Origin: Spinellus fusiger
Lineage: Eukaryota > Mucoromycota > Mucoromycetes > Mucorales > Phycomycetaceae
Direction of reading: 5' to 3'
Length of the DNA stretch: 64,000 nucleotides
Assembly (NCBI GenBank): GCA_025094145.1
Contig: JALLLS010000002.1
Location: forward strand, 62,001 to 126,000
The position numbers were made by a program, and so were the translations under genes. The notes under the pieces are model-generated. The model was not told where the DNA came from and did no database searches. It saw only the letters and a program-made list of their open reading frames with translations. Shown one piece after another: positions 36,023-49,176 of the stretch (position 1 is the first letter of the stretch; every line of letters starts with the position of its first letter).

Positions 36023-37458
36023 TCATGCTATGATGGCCTCTTCTTCCTTTCTGGCCTTTTTCTTTCTTCGCTGTTCATTGTCTCGTTCTCTTTCAGCTGC
36101 ACGCTTCTTATAACTAGAGGAGTACATAAGAAAGAAAGAAAAGAAAAAGAGTTAACAAGTGTCGTCTTATCCAATAAGGCAGGCCCATGCAGTAGAGAGG
36201 ATGGACTTACAGAACTGAGTTGGGGTTTTTTGCTGGATTCATACATATACGCAGCCGGTAATCCACTTGAGTTGCCTGCTCTTTAGTCACTGCAATGGCC
36301 TCTTGTAGCATCTTGTTAATAGCCTTCAAGATGTCTTTTAATGCATCTGCTTCTTCTCCGAACTGCTCTTCTATGTATCTAATGCTCAATATAGCAACTC
36401 CATTCTTGCACTCCTTCTTACTTGTAAATGGCAGGTTTAAGGCCTGTCCCTTTACCAGCAATCACAAAGGCTGTCAATGCTAGCTGAGATGGCATATAGA
36501 TAAACGGCAAATCTGTAAGCAGCATTTCTCCAATGACAGGCCCTACTTTGGCATAGGTCTCTTTGAGCTGCTTTATCTCCATTCCAGCTGACTAGTAGAA
36601 TGAGCCGACTTGTATAAAGTCAACACTACCTGCATGTCCAAAAAGAATCCATACGCTGGTCTGTAGGGATGATGTACGTAATATTCAAACTTAAGTCCTT
36701 GGGAGACGGTGAATTCCAAGTCAAGCACACTGGCTGTAGAGGGTAGCTTGAGGTTTCTACCAAAATCATCAATGGAAACACGCTCACTCTCAGACTTGGT
36801 AGCAAGAAATAAGCATGTCAATCTGTAGACATGGATAAGCCATCCAATAAAAGTACAGCTTTTCTTATTTCAAATGCACAGGCTTACAGTATATCTTTGG
36901 GATGGTAGTCCATGACTGTATTATGGAGAAAGAAGCGCTTCATATAGATAACAGCTGTTGCCTAAGAACAAGGCCAGTTTAAAAGTCTTAATTCTATAGT
37001 GTATTAAGACCATTTCCTTATTACCATGACCATTTCAGTAAACTTCAAGTGTTTACAAATGCCTTGAAGCTGCTTCTCATAAAACCCACACAAGGCAAGT
37101 TCGTCCTGTACAGACAGATAGTGGGGCTCACTCTGGGCCCTCTCCTTTTGTGCTCCCGACGTATTCTTAGGTCCGTTGTAGGTTTGGTTTATAGTGAGAG
37201 ATAGAAATTCATTCAGCAAACGACATCTCCTATGGCCCATAGTGGCAAAACAGGTGGGTTTTGTCAATAGCACACTACCAGTTCTTCCTGGAAGTTCTTC
37301 TGAACACGTTGCACTGCAGCCTCGTTACTTGATGTGCGAATATCTCTCAATTGTTTAGAGTTCATTCTCCAGTGTCTAAACTGTGATGACTCTTCATATA
37401 CCGGTCTAAGCACGGGTGTTTTTTCTGTAGGCAGTGGTTCGGTTACTGTGGGCTCCAT
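36023..37458 (-). CDS. CCL1: Cyclin H (TFIIH / CDK-activating kinase regulatory subunit)
   Basis: Seven exons: 37458-37274, 37229-37025, 36961-36888, 36822-36630, 36591-36456, 36397-36211, 36113-36023, giving 356 aa. Cyclin H marks are FRHW near residue 27, the first cyclin-box segment (FYEKQLQGICKHLKF), then AVIYMKRFFLHNTVMDYHPK with DILLTCLFLATKSE. The second fold reads FEYYVHHPYRPAYGFFLDMQ and later LPFIYMPSQLALTAFVIA. The C-terminus is a basic/acidic charged helix. Known: partners CDK7 and MAT1, phosphorylating CDKs and the RNA polymerase II CTD. The 38-nt intron (36629-36592) is unusually short, and the exact boundaries of exons 1/2 and 4/5 are the least certain. A TCACGTGA palindrome lies 55 bp upstream. 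Confidence 0.85.
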
Positions 37459-37512
37459 AGTGTGCTACTGCTGAAAGACGGCTCCAATAAAAAACAAAAA
37501 TGGCTCTCTGTA

Positions 37513-37520
37513 TCACGTGA
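37513..37520. promoter_or_regulatory. E-box palindrome TCACGTGA upstream of cyclin H
   Basis: The 8-bp palindrome sits about 55 bp before the cyclin H start and matches the core site of Cbf1/bHLH-type factors. A functional role is inference. Confidence 0.3.
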
Positions 37521-39891
37521 CTGCGACAGAAGAAAAGGGGAAAGAAAAAAGTACAGTTCAAAGTATTTTATTGTTATTGTAAGATAGTCTACTTGAACAT
37601 GTCGTCTCTAAAGATGGCTATGGGTAGAGAATGACTCTATATCTTTTTTTTTATTAATATATATATATTCTATTGGGAGTTTAATATACAAGGAATTGAA
37701 TTTATTTACAATGGTATTGACTGTAATTCATAAAAAGATGCCTACAGCGATCATCCACTGTCTTCAATCAAATGCAGTAGAAGACCTTTAGTGCAAATAG
37801 AATAGAATAAGATGGAATAAAAACGGCATACAAGAATAAAGACAATGGCTAATATTTTATATACTACATAGATCATAACACGGGTTCATTTATTATAAAA
37901 TAGCCAGAAATGTAAAATAAGCAGAAATATCATAAAAAATGATGAAAATAAAAAGCAATTGTCACTTTCTTTTACCCTTCAATCTTTTTTCCATCTCTTT
38001 ATAAACATACACGATAGAGAATAAAAGAAACTTTCTTATTTAATGGATATTTCTATAATATACTTTCAAGGGAGTTTATTAAAGCACATCACTTACGCCT
38101 GAATCCCACAAGTTGGGGCAAGGACTATAAATCTACTAGTCCAGAAAGTGTATGAAAACCTCTCGATTTTAATACCGAAAGGAAGAGCTTGAGTCTCCGG
38201 AGTTTAGCGTTCTCGAACGCTGTGACGAATGCCTCGTTCTTGAATGTGCAAGCCACAGACCTTTCTGGATCAAACTCCAGTCAAGCTTATGAGTCCGATT
38301 GATTCTGTATCAAGTGAATTATTCGGAATTATGTCTTGTCATAGTTCAACTTTACATAAAATAATTGAAAATAAAACAAAAAGTAGATGGATGCTTCAAG
38401 AGTACTTGATAGTAATAAGAGAAGAATTAAGCACTTTATTAAAGAAGTGTATATTCAATACAATACACTATCAACTGAATGCATGCTCTTTTGTTTATTT
38501 ATTCAAGACATAACTGTAGTTGATAATAAGAAAAACATTTCATTGATCTACGACATGTTTGCCCCTGGTATAATATTGAAAAGATGAAAGTACAAAAGAG
38601 ATATTTATTAGCCTATAGAAATAGGAAGAAATGACACAAGAGTCGTTCTTTTTGTCGTTTATGAAATCAAATAAAGGTGGCATTTTTATCGTTTTAATTC
38701 AATCTGACAGGATGGCTTATGCTCTTTTTATGATGATGAAGTATATCTTTTTCTCTTCTCTACAAGACTGATATTTTATTATTATTATTCTGGAGCAACG
38801 AATGGATGGCAAGAGTTGTTGCACTTCTCATACGCTGAGTGAATATTCCCAGATATAGGATAATATTGAACTTTAATTATAACTATAATTGTACCTGTGG
38901 CTGTTTTAAGAACATACCCTTTCATAGGAAGGGGTGATTTATAAGTATGTTAGTCTTGTATGAGTTTTACTAAGCACTCATAAGGTAGCTTATAGGCCAG
39001 TCTATAGGCCAGTCTGTAGGCCAGTCTATATGTCAGTCTGTAGGACGAATACATGGCAGATGCCTTTTTCTCCCTAAACTACAAGCTATTCATCATTACT
39101 CATTACTCATTTGCTTTTACTTTTACTTTTTGCATGTGTTCTTTCTCAATCATGTCTTTTTCATTTATCCATCATCCAATCCATCATCTATAATAATAAG
39201 AACACTTACCATAAAATAATAAAAGGAGAATGAGGAAACACATCCATTAGCGCATTACCGGAGCTCTTCAGTCACTCTGCACTTACAAGGAGAGACTCAT
39301 CTGTGCAACCTACTGAGATATTTCAGATGCCTGGGTTGCTTTATCAATACAAACATCGTGTCATTGGTGTCATGAATTAGCAATTTTTAATAGGGGTGTG
39401 ATCATACAATAAGACCAGGCAATGAGAATCTCCATGTGATTGTCCCTAATAACAACACTCTGAATCTGACAATAGTCACAAAAAATGACTTGATCATTGA
39501 ATTCTACTCAAAGGAAAAGACTATCTTCATCAGCTTAAAGAATAGGAAAATAACATAGAATAGATAGGAAGAAATACACAAGTTATAAAGGAACACAGAG
39601 AAGAAGAAAAAAAGAAAAAAAAGAAAAAAAAGCAGTAAAAGATGGTGGATCTTCTACCTTTTTGTATGACGCAAAGTACGGCATAAAAGTGACCAAACCC
39701 TATTTCATCCTTCATTAATTTATAGCTACCGGAATAAAAGGCGTTCCTTTTGACCTTTGACGGTTGGCTTTTTCTTTGTATCTCTTTTTCTCTTCTTCTT
39801 ATATAGTTTTATTTTTTCATTTATTCTTCACTCTATCTATTTTTAAGAAAAGTTCTGTCAGTAGTGATAAGACAGTCAGAACACTCCAAAC
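37521..39891. other. Intergenic, with one GC-richer island
   Basis: 2.4 kb without a supported gene. Most is AT-rich. About 38085-38290 is a GC-richer island with a perfect hairpin (AGCGTTC TC GAACGCT at about 38207-38222) and a 51-codon minus-strand frame (see findings). A 12-bp tandem repeat (TATAGGCCAGTC, about four or five units) lies at about 38990-39046. The pyrimidine-rich leader of the peptidase gene begins at about 39770. Confidence 0.45.
38990..39046. repeat. 12-bp tandem repeat
   Basis: Four to five imperfect units of TATAGGCCAGTC / TGTAGGCCAGTC. Confidence 0.75.
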
Positions 39892-42778
39892 ATGACTCAG
39901 GGTTATTCTTCTCTATCTAACAAGAGTGATATTGAAAGAGCACAAATTCAGTATAAACAAGATCCATGGTACCACAGGCCTATTGAGTGGTGGAAGGAAC
40001 AATGGAATGGAGACGAACACAAGTCTCTAATCAATAGCAGAACTGGTACATTTGAACTGCCTCGAAGAAACACCTTTAGAACCGTTGTGACTGTAGTCTC
40101 TATTATTCTTGGTGTGCTGTCTCTTGGTGTTCTTGCTAGTCTTGCTATTTTGAATGGTAAGAACATGGCCTATTTACTGTCTGTGAATTGTAAAATGAGA
40201 TGTCTGTCGATGGCTATGAATTCAAGGGGAGAATTCTCATTCTCGTTCTCATTCACATTTCTATTCACATTCTCATTCTCATTCTTCTATTTTGGTTATC
40301 TTTTATTATTACTATAGGAAAAACCAACAAAAGAATCCCAACAGCAGCAGAGACCTACATTCTAACCCATGCATCTGCCAATAATACACACCAGTACCTT
40401 AAGCAGTACGCATCAGAAACACATATTGCTGGGTCAAATAATGATAAAAAACAAGCAGAGTGGACTCGAGACAAATTCATTGAGTTTGGCATTGACACAG
40501 AAATCGCAACTTATTGGCCGTTATTAAACTACCCTACTCAACACCGCCTGGCAGTTGTCTCTGGGCCAAAAGAATTCCATTATGAGGCTTCTCTTACTGA
40601 GGATATTGTTGACGAGGACCCAACAAGCAAAGAACAAAATGCTGTTCCTGCATTTCACGGTAAGAGTGGAGTCAGCTTTTTCTTTTTCTTTTTTTTCTTT
40701 TTTTTCTACTTTGCATAGTGACTAATTGTGTCCTTAGGCTACTCCAAGAACGGGAGTGCTACTGGTCCAGTGGTGTATGCAAACTATGGGCGTCCGGAGG
40801 ATTTTGAGTATCTGTTGAAAAAGGGTATCAGGTTGAATGGTACTATTGCTTTGATGCGTTATGGCGGTATTTTCCGTGGTCTCAAGGTCAAGGCAGCTGA
40901 GGATTATGGCTGTATTGGTGCCTTGATTTACTCTGATCCAATAGATGATGGACCTGTTGGTAAAGAGGACTCCAAGTCATCTCCTGCTAAGGCTTATCCA
41001 GAAGGACCCTGGTAAGTTTATCTTTTTTTTTTGTTTCTTATTTATTTATTTGTTTATTTCATTGACTTATCTCTGGCTGTGCGATGTAGGCGATCTTCCT
41101 CTTCTATTCAACGTGGATCTGTTCTCTACCTTTCTTTAGGCACAGGAGATCCATTGACACCCGATGAGCCTGCTACTCAAAACGCCACTCGTATTAAAAT
41201 GGAGGACACAAACGTACTTCCTTCTATTCCCTCTCTACCTCTTTCATGGAAAGATGCTCTTCCATTATTGAAAGCAACTCAGGGACATGGTGTATACCGT
41301 AAAAACAACTGGATGGGTGGATTAGAAGGTGTGGATTACTTCTCTGGACCTTCAGAAGGAGATGTCAATATGGTGAATGGTGTAGAGTACAAGATTACAC
41401 CTATATGGAATGTTATTGGTCGTATTGAGGGTTCAGAAGAGCCTGACAGTGCTATTATTCTTGGTAAGTGATCTCAGTACCATGCATTGGTCTATAGACC
41501 AATGTCTATAGACATTGGACAAGTATAGTGTGGAAGGTCTCATAATAATATAGGCAATCATCGTGACTCATGGGTGTATGGCGCTACTGATCCTTCTTCT
41601 GGATCTGCTACTATGGTAAGTAAATAAATAGAGAGGATTATGAGTGAATATCTATCTTGGAAAGAGGGTTCCTGGGATTACTATTTTTTGTTTAAAAGAG
41701 AGAGAGAAAAAAAGAAGAAAAAAGATATCAACCCTTATCTCTTTTTTAGCTTGAGCTTGCACGCCTATTTGGTGAGCTTCTTAAATCAGGATGGCGTCCC
41801 AAGAGAACCATCATACTTGCATCTTGGGATGGTGAAGAATATGGCATGGTTGGATCAACAGAATGGGCTGAAGAACACAAATCATGGCTCAGTAAAAATG
41901 GCGCTGCCTATATCAATGTGGATCTTAGTGTTACTGGTTCTCACTTCTCTGCTTCTGCAAGTCCCTCCTTGTCCAGACTTTTGTATGAAGTGACTCAGGC
42001 AGTCACCGATCCTAACACTGGAAGCAGTGTTTATGATGCCTGGAATGCTCTTCCGAAACCAAAAGACATCGTGTCTAACAAGCCTTATGTTGGCCAGCTT
42101 GGTTCTGGTTCAGACTTTGTTCCTTTCCTAGACTACCTTGGTATTGCTAGTGTTGACATGTCATTCTTGGGTGATTACGGTGTCTATCACAGCAACTATG
42201 ATAGCATTCACTGGTTGGAGAAGTTTGGTGATCCTACCTTCAAGTACCACGAGACAATGGTCAAAATATGGGGTCTTGTTGCTCTTCGTCTGGCTGATGA
42301 TCTCATCATTCCTATTCATGCTTTGGATTATACAGCTGAACTTGACAGATATGTCAGTATTCTCAACAAGTATTCCTACCCACACGTCTTCCCCTACCTT
42401 GAGAAGGCTGTGGGTAAGATGGCCGAATCAGCACATATCTTCCATGAGGAGTTAAACAAGGCAGAAGAACAGTTGACCCAATATATGAGTGTATCAAGTG
42501 AAAAGGTCCCTGTTGCCTTGAAACAGTCGATTAACTCTATTAACAAACGCCTTATCAATCTTGAGCGTGGATTCCTTGATCCTGAGGGAATTAAAGGAAG
42601 AACTTGGTTCAAGCACGTCATTTATGCACCTGGACTGTGGACTGGCTATTCTTCACAAGTATTCCCTGCTATCATTGATGGTTTGGACTCTAAAAACACT
42701 GATCTGACTCGCCATGCTGAAGAGCGTGCTATCAAAAGCATTCTACATGGAGCAAAGAAGCTCAAGCGTGAACCATGA
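39892..42778 (+). CDS. Glutamate carboxypeptidase II / transferrin-receptor-like M28 metallopeptidase
   Basis: Six exons: 39892-40156, 40318-40659, 40738-41011, 41090-41463, 41554-41615, 41750-42778, giving 781 aa. It is type II membrane topology: a short basic cytosolic tail, one membrane helix (about residues 65-88), then a PA domain (about 190-340) and the M28 peptidase core. Zinc ligands are all present: His in GNHRDSW, Asp in GATDPSSG, catalytic Glu plus ligand Glu in SWDGEEYG, Asp in YINVDLS, His in GVYHSNYDS. The transferrin-receptor-like dimerisation domain closes the protein. Known relatives include GCPII and the yeast vacuolar proteins Vps70 and Tre1/Tre2. Because the active site is complete, peptidase activity is likely; the substrate is unknown. 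Likely location is vacuolar or plasma membrane (inference). Confidence 0.92.
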
Positions 42779-43381
42779 TCTTTTTGTTTTTTGTTTTTTT
42801 TTGTTTTTTTTTCTTTCTTCCTCCATCTTTTACATATCCTCTCTCCTCTTTTATGAAACATCATTGTCCTTGAAGTGACATGATTGACTTTTTATTTTGA
42901 TTTAAAAAAGAAAAAAGAAAACTTATATTATTATATACCATCTTGTATTCAATTCTTTGTGATATAGTGTACTTGTTTTCTTATTATCATAATAAATATG
43001 CAACATATACATATCTTTATGTTGAACTGATGACAGCTGTCTTATCACTCTATTCAATACCATGAATGAACACAAAAGGCCCTACACTTTGTCAGAAAAA
43101 AAGAAGCCAATGAGTTCAATATAAAAAGATAAAGTGCATCTACTTGTTGACAAATGGATAGCCATTAGATATAGGCTTTTGTTAATGGTATTGGTACCTA
43201 CAGCTGTAAGGTAATGGATTCAGCATTTGGAATCCTCTATTAAAATACTAATAATAAAATAATAAAATAATAAAATAATAATAAACATGTGTATATTCCA
43301 TCCACCCTTTGAAATAGCCACACTGTGTAAATAACCTCTTTATTGGCTCAAATGACTTTACAAAATAGAGACCAACATGCA
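42779..43381. other. Intergenic, convergent 3' ends
   Basis: A poly(T) run follows the peptidase stop, with AATAA-type signals and a short AATAAA-rich repeat at 43247-43285. No gene seen. Confidence 0.45.
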
Positions 43382-44080
43382 CTACTTCTCAAATTGCATA
43401 TGACAGACGCCACTGACAATAGCAGTAGGTTTTGATAAGCGAAACCCATTCAATTGCTCCGTCACTTGTTGAATAAGCTTTTGTTGTGCTTGACTGTCTG
43501 GACGCTGCTGTCCCTTTTTATTCACAATCTCCACTTTGACTTTATTGCCCTTTTCCAGGAACTGAATGGCTCTTCCAAGCTTATGCTCCATGTCGTGAGG
43601 AGACACATTCCAGCCAAATGTAATCTCTTTCAGGATGGACTCAGGTGTCACCTGCTTCTTCTTTGATGCCTTTTGTTTCTCAAACACTGCTTTTTTATCA
43701 AACATGCGGCAGACAGGATTTGGCTTGGCTGTAGGGTCGACTTCAATCAGAAAGTACTTTGTTCTGTCAAGACGACGCAGTGCATCAGTAAGCCGGGTAC
43801 GCTCAAACACCTTCCCAGCGTCATCGACAAGAGTAATAAACCGGGCAGTGATTTCCTCGTCGCGTCTGGATCGGCCTATGGGTGCTGGTGGAGTGTGCGC
43901 GGGTGTGTGGGTTGCTGTTTGTGGTGTGCGTGTAAGTGGACCTGGTCTAGGAATACCAAAGGTGGGAGGTCGAATACTCTCCACTCCTCCATAAGCACGA
44001 ACACATTGTACAGGGCGAATATGCCTTGTTAGAAGTAAGGCAGGTAAGCCCCGTAGCGATGATCTCCATTGTCTGTTCAT
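43382..44080 (-). CDS. Mitochondrial translation initiation factor IF3
   Basis: Single exon, 232 aa. The N-terminus (MNRQWRSSLRGLPALLLTRH) is a mitochondrial presequence, followed by a Pro/Thr-rich linker. The IF3 N-domain reads RRDEEITARFITLVDDAGKV. The C-domain reads KEITFGWNVSPHDMEHKLGR, then AIQFLEKGNKVKVEI. Known: IF3 binds the small mitochondrial subunit and keeps it apart from the large subunit during initiation. It lacks introns, unlike most neighbours. Same strand as panB, with 0.74 kb between. Confidence 0.88.
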   Translation of the reverse strand: MNRQWRSSLRGLPALLLTRHIRPVQCVRAYGGVESIRPPTFGIPRPGPLTRTPQTATHTPAHTPPAPIGRSRRDEEITARFITLVDDAGKVFERTRLTDALRRLDRTKYFLIEVDPTAKPNPVCRMFDKKAVFEKQKASKKKQVTPESILKEITFGWNVSPHDMEHKLGRAIQFLEKGNKVKVEIVNKKGQQRPDSQAQQKLIQQVTEQLNGFRLSKPTAIVSGVCHMQFEK

Positions 44081-44817
44081 TTTCTACAGGAGTCCTCTTT
44101 TGCCCTACTTTTCATCCAGTGTTTGCTCTATGCCTGTTCAAAATGCAGTCACATAAGGTAGGCATAAAAAAAACCCCCCTTCATTTCACTGCCCTCCCTG
44201 TAGGATACTTTCCACAGCAACTGCAAAGACACTGTTTGCCTATTCCTACACTATAAATAATCACAACAACACTAAAAATAAAAGAAATCACTCACCTTGG
44301 GAAAATGCCCTTTTTAGGACTGACAGTAAAGAAAGAAAATGATGGTACTATAGACTCTCTTGTCATGGAAATTCACTGTATTTAGGCTTCTTTCTTGAAT
44401 GACACTTCAGTACCACTTTTAACAGTCTTCTTTTCCCCCTTGGATTCCAACACCCAGATAAATACAAGCCATTGGGACTTTCCTTTTTGGTCAATACACA
44501 TTCATCTTTCACTTGACAGCACAGTATCGAAACTCAGCATGGACACTGTGTAGATCAGTGACACCCGAAAAAAATAAAATAGGCAGACTATAAAAGGTGT
44601 CCCCTTATCTATAAAAATAAAAAAAAAGAACATGCCCCACAATGGTACAGGTCCAATGCTAAGGAGTGACCTTTTCACTCTCTCAAGACATAGACGTATG
44701 CAATAATTCAAAGACAAGTAGTGACACATGGGTAGGAAGTATTATATATGTATATAAATATAAAATAAAAAGGTCTATCTTTATGCTAATGATTCTCTTA
44801 CAAAAAAAACAAGTTAA
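44081..44817. other. Intergenic between IF3 and panB
   Basis: Upstream region of the IF3 gene and 3' flank of panB. No gene seen. Confidence 0.45.
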
Positions 44818-46271
44818 TCAAGGTAGGGCTTGCTTCAACTCCTCGATTTCATTGGAATGATCGCAATCTTTCTGTTTTTCTTGTTCCATTTTATGGAATC
44901 TTTCTAATTGACGTGCATCAATGGGATATGTATTGGAGATGGCTGGGAATTGTCTAGATTTGACTTCTTCATGGTATTGAGTCAAAGCCTGAGTCATGAT
45001 TTGATGGAGGTTTGCATATTGCTTTGTGAACCTAGAATAGAATATTAAATCAACGAGAAATATGTATAAATAAATGTATAAATAAGTAAATAAGTAAATA
45101 AATAAATGAATAAATAAATAAATGAATAAATAAATAAAAGAAGCACCTACTTTGGTACGAAACGGTCAAAAATACCAAGGGCATCATTCAGGACCAACAC
45201 TTGTCCTGAGCAATGAACACCAGCACCAATGCCAATGGTAGGGATACTTAAGCGCTGAGTAATATGGTGGGCAACCTCAGCAGGAATGGCCTCAAGAACA
45301 ACACCAAAGGCACCTGCTTCTTGCAATGCCAGGGCATCCTCCAATAGACTCTGTGCTTGTTCTGCTGTTTTGCCTTGGACTTTGAATCCACCCATGGAGG
45401 CTTGTCTTTGAGGTGTCAGTCCAATATGTGCCAAGACAGGAATACCAATGCTAGTAATTCTACGAACAGTCTCGGCCATTTCTTTGCCTCCTTCTAGTTT
45501 CACAGCCTAGATATATAATAATATAAATAATATAAATAATAATATAAATAATAATATAAATAATAATATAAATAAGAAAGGGAACGTCAATGTCTGTTGT
45601 TCTTTTCTTTCTTCTTTCTAGAAGCAATGAAATAATAGAAAGTAAATAAGTAAATAGAGAGACTTACCGCTGCATTGACTTCTTTCATACAACGAATGGC
45701 TGAACGAACAGCATCTAAGGGAGATGTCTCGTAACTGCCAAAGGTTAAATCAATGACTAGAAATGAACTCTTGTTGCCTCTTCCTACTGCTCTAGCATGA
45801 TGGAGTATTTCCTAGGACTGTTAATGACTTCAAAAAAGACCAGTGTGACTTACATCCATGGTCAATGGGTTTGTAGAGTCATAGCCAAGAGACACCATGG
45901 CAAGGGAGTCACCCACTAAGCACATGTCAATACCGGACCGGTCTACCATAAGACCAGAAGGGTAGTCGTGTGCAGTCATCATGGAGATGGGCTCGCCTTG
46001 TTTGTACATGCGTTGGATTGTTTTTATTGTTACTCTGGGTCCTGGTGACACTGTTAGTTGTCATGTCACACACACACACACACACACACACACAAAGACC
46101 CCTACGTGTGATCGATGCATTAGCTGTGGAGGGTTCTCGGGGTGGACTTGAGTAAGCACGCAGCGTCATTCTTGAGACCAATGAGGCAGCTGGACTTATA
46201 GAACGTATAGAACGATGAAGATGGGGTGTGACTGTTCTTGCTGCAATAAGACAAGTGCGTGTAAAGAACAT
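44818..46271 (-). CDS. panB: Ketopantoate hydroxymethyltransferase (3-methyl-2-oxobutanoate hydroxymethyltransferase)
   Basis: Five exons: 46271-46100, 46050-45854, 45811-45668, 45506-45151, 45031-44818, giving 360 aa. It catalyses the first committed step of pantothenate synthesis: methylene-THF plus 2-oxoisovalerate to ketopantoate. Visible motifs are MTAHDYPSG, the metal-binding [21 protein letters not shown] (substrate Lys), HIGLTPQ and the catalytic-Glu region [10 protein letters not shown], then IGIGAG. The first about 45 residues are Arg/Ser-rich without acidic residues, so mitochondrial import is likely. Intron 1 contains a (CA)n microsatellite (46067-46094), and introns 3 and 4 contain ATAA/ATAAT repeats. 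Confidence 0.92.
46067..46094. repeat. (CA)n microsatellite in panB intron 1
   Basis: About fourteen CA units fill over half of a 49-nt intron, leaving little room for other splice signals. Confidence 0.9.
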
Positions 46272-49176
46272 TGTATGCTTGTATTTATGTGTAGAGAAAG
46301 AAAGAGAAAAAAAACAGAGGCATCTCTTTTATTTCTACAATGGGAGTACAGGCACAGAAATAGGGTTTAGCAGTCCGCTTGACATTTGTCCTCTTAGGAT
46401 TTGGATCTAATGAAAGGAGTCACAGAAGTAGAGATAAGGCCATCTTAGAAGACTACATTAGCCTCACAACATATATTTATATAGATATTTATATAGATAT
46501 AGATATAGATACTTATATATAAATATATTCATAAAGAGCTCCAAATGTCTATGTAGCAACGGTTATTTTAATCTTATCCTCTAGTTAAATACTATAGCCT
46601 ACAACAAACAATCACACTTGAAGAGTATTTGTGGGCTATTCTGCTCCATCTATCACAGTGAACACCTCTCTGGTGTATGGATACCATACCACTATAGATC
46701 CAATGGATGTATGAATAGGCACATCATCTGAACCTTTTACTTATTTATTTTTCCTTTGATGTCTTTTCTTTTCCCGAGATCATAGGAGAGGAAGCTGAAC
46801 AGAGAGTGAATTAGGCTGGTTAGATCAGTACCTTGAGAGTATGGTTCTGCTACAGTTCTATGCCCAATAAAAGACAAAGTATCTAAAAACTCATAGCATA
46901 ATCCTATACTTAATAGACTCTATAGACATAGGCACACCATCTCAAGAACCTTTTTTAATCTACAGTCATAAACTACAGTTACTTGTCTTGAATCGCACTC
47001 TACACCTATCAGATACCTACAAAATATCAGTCTGTGGATATTTAAATATCATGACTAATCTTAAAAGTGTAATAGTGTATATCATATTCTGAAGAAGAAG
47101 AAAAATGTGTGTTATGAGTTAGGAGAAAGTATTAACTTAATAACATGAAAAGCTTATTGAACAAGAAACTATTATGGTTGCTACTGTTATAATTCGAGTC
47201 TTGGGGTTGGGAGAACCTGAAAGTGATTGATATAGAATCTAGTGCGGTATTCAACCCCATTCTTCATAGATCTAAACTAAACCTACCTGCACAAATAGAT
47301 TAATAGAATTGTAGATAGAGTATAGCGTAACCCAAACAGACGGAGAGTAATTATTCTCACAATAGCAAGGGATATCAAGATGATGTAAACAACTAATAAG
47401 AGACAAGAAATAGATATACATGCAGGACACAAGATACAATAATACAGTAACATAGTGATATAGCATCACAGCTAGTTCAAAGGAAGAAGTAGAGGCCAAA
47501 ACAAAACAAAAGATTACAATTTAAGAAAATACAATCTCGACATTGTTAAATGCCTTTCTGCTATGATTCTTATAACAATAGATCCCATCAACATCTCCAA
47601 CTAGTGAATATGTCTGCACTAAGACTATAACATGAAAGTGGTTTGTACATCATGTTTCTTCTAGACAGGCTATTAGGTTTGAACAGTAGCTACTCATTCT
47701 CTCCTATTTTTCAATATTTGGTCCACAACATCAATGCCATAATCAACTGTACTCATACATTCTCTAACCATATCTTGATCCATTCGCTCTAAAGTGGAGA
47801 TGAAGTATGTCTATATGTTTATGTGTTTTATTTGATTTTTGATTCTTTGATTTTGTCGTACAAAATACATTTGTGATTATCTAATTTCAGTTTTTATCAT
47901 TCTATGTTGTGATTATAAATCAAGAATAAAGTATTAAGAAATTTAACAATACTAACAATTTCTGGCTTTGATCAGCCTGTGAATATCATGAGTGCTGACA
48001 GAAGGATTGAAGTGAAATTAAAAGCTATGGAGATGTAGAGAAGAGATATATAGCATTCTAATGGTTTAGTATTATTAGTATTAAAATTTCTGCCCAATAT
48101 AACTACCTCCAGATTCGATGAACCAAATAATGTATCACTTTACATGAATAAATAGACATGCTTGATAAGATATTAGATCAGAACTGAGTAAGCTGTGTAT
48201 TCTTAAGAGGTCCAAATATAAGGAATGTAGACTGCTTACAATCAACAAATAGATACTACAGGAAGCAATCCTGGTTGTCTTCAGAGTGACTCCATGTTCA
48301 AGAAACCAAGAGTATGGAGGATCACCAAATAGCCCTCGATGTGTAATTAAAGGCAAATAAAATTAATAGGTTAGTACTCGATATATAATACCCGAGTCAT
48401 ATAGAGAAGCCATGGTATCAGCCCACAATAAACGATTTTTAATAGCCCAGATATCTTTAGAATAGAACAGCTGTAAGATAATTGTATGTATTTTGCTAGT
48501 CATTGTGTAAACAGTTACCTGATAAGTATATAATAAATAAATAAAAGACTAAAGTGTACTACACTGCACTGCATTACTCATTTAGAAAGTTCTGTAGTAG
48601 CAGGAAAAACGACTAAAGTATAATAAGGCATTGTACAGCTCTATGCCATCCACATGTTATGATAAATAGTAACTGAAGATAGATAGATTTGCTAACGTAG
48701 TTCTTGATCAGAATATAAATTCAAAAGTCCATATAAACAGAGTGATTAAGACAAGGCACTATGACCAGTACACAGTCCTTTCTAGAAGATAATCATCCTT
48801 AAGCAAAAGAAAAGAAGGAAACTAAATGTAAATTCATTAGAGCAACACTCTAGACTGCCTCTAATACATAGATACACACAGAAGCTATTAGGATGCTTCT
48901 ACTATCATTGGTCATCCATACTAACCTACAACCCTACTTGGCAATGACCTTACAAGGAAAATGAAAGAGCACAACCAAGAATTAGTCATCAATATGAAAG
49001 CGGACATGTTATGCATGTATTTGTAGATAGTATATTTTCTATTGTTTTATTTTAACAAAATGTATTTTCGAGTTAAGAGAAATAAAAGATGTACATTTTC
49101 TATACGACTATCTGTTTTATAGACACAGTAAATGCATGTCAGGAAGACTACACATCTACATATACAATAACATGTT
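46272..49176. other. Gene-free AT-rich stretch
   Basis: 2.9 kb with no supported gene. AGATAT runs lie at 46480-46520. A minus-strand frame at 48135-48356 is not protein-like enough to call. Confidence 0.45.

Noticed and set aside
42646..42864. Basic minus-strand frame over the end of the peptidase gene
   Set aside because: It arises from poly(T)/poly(A) runs in the 3' flank and an antisense shadow of the last exon.
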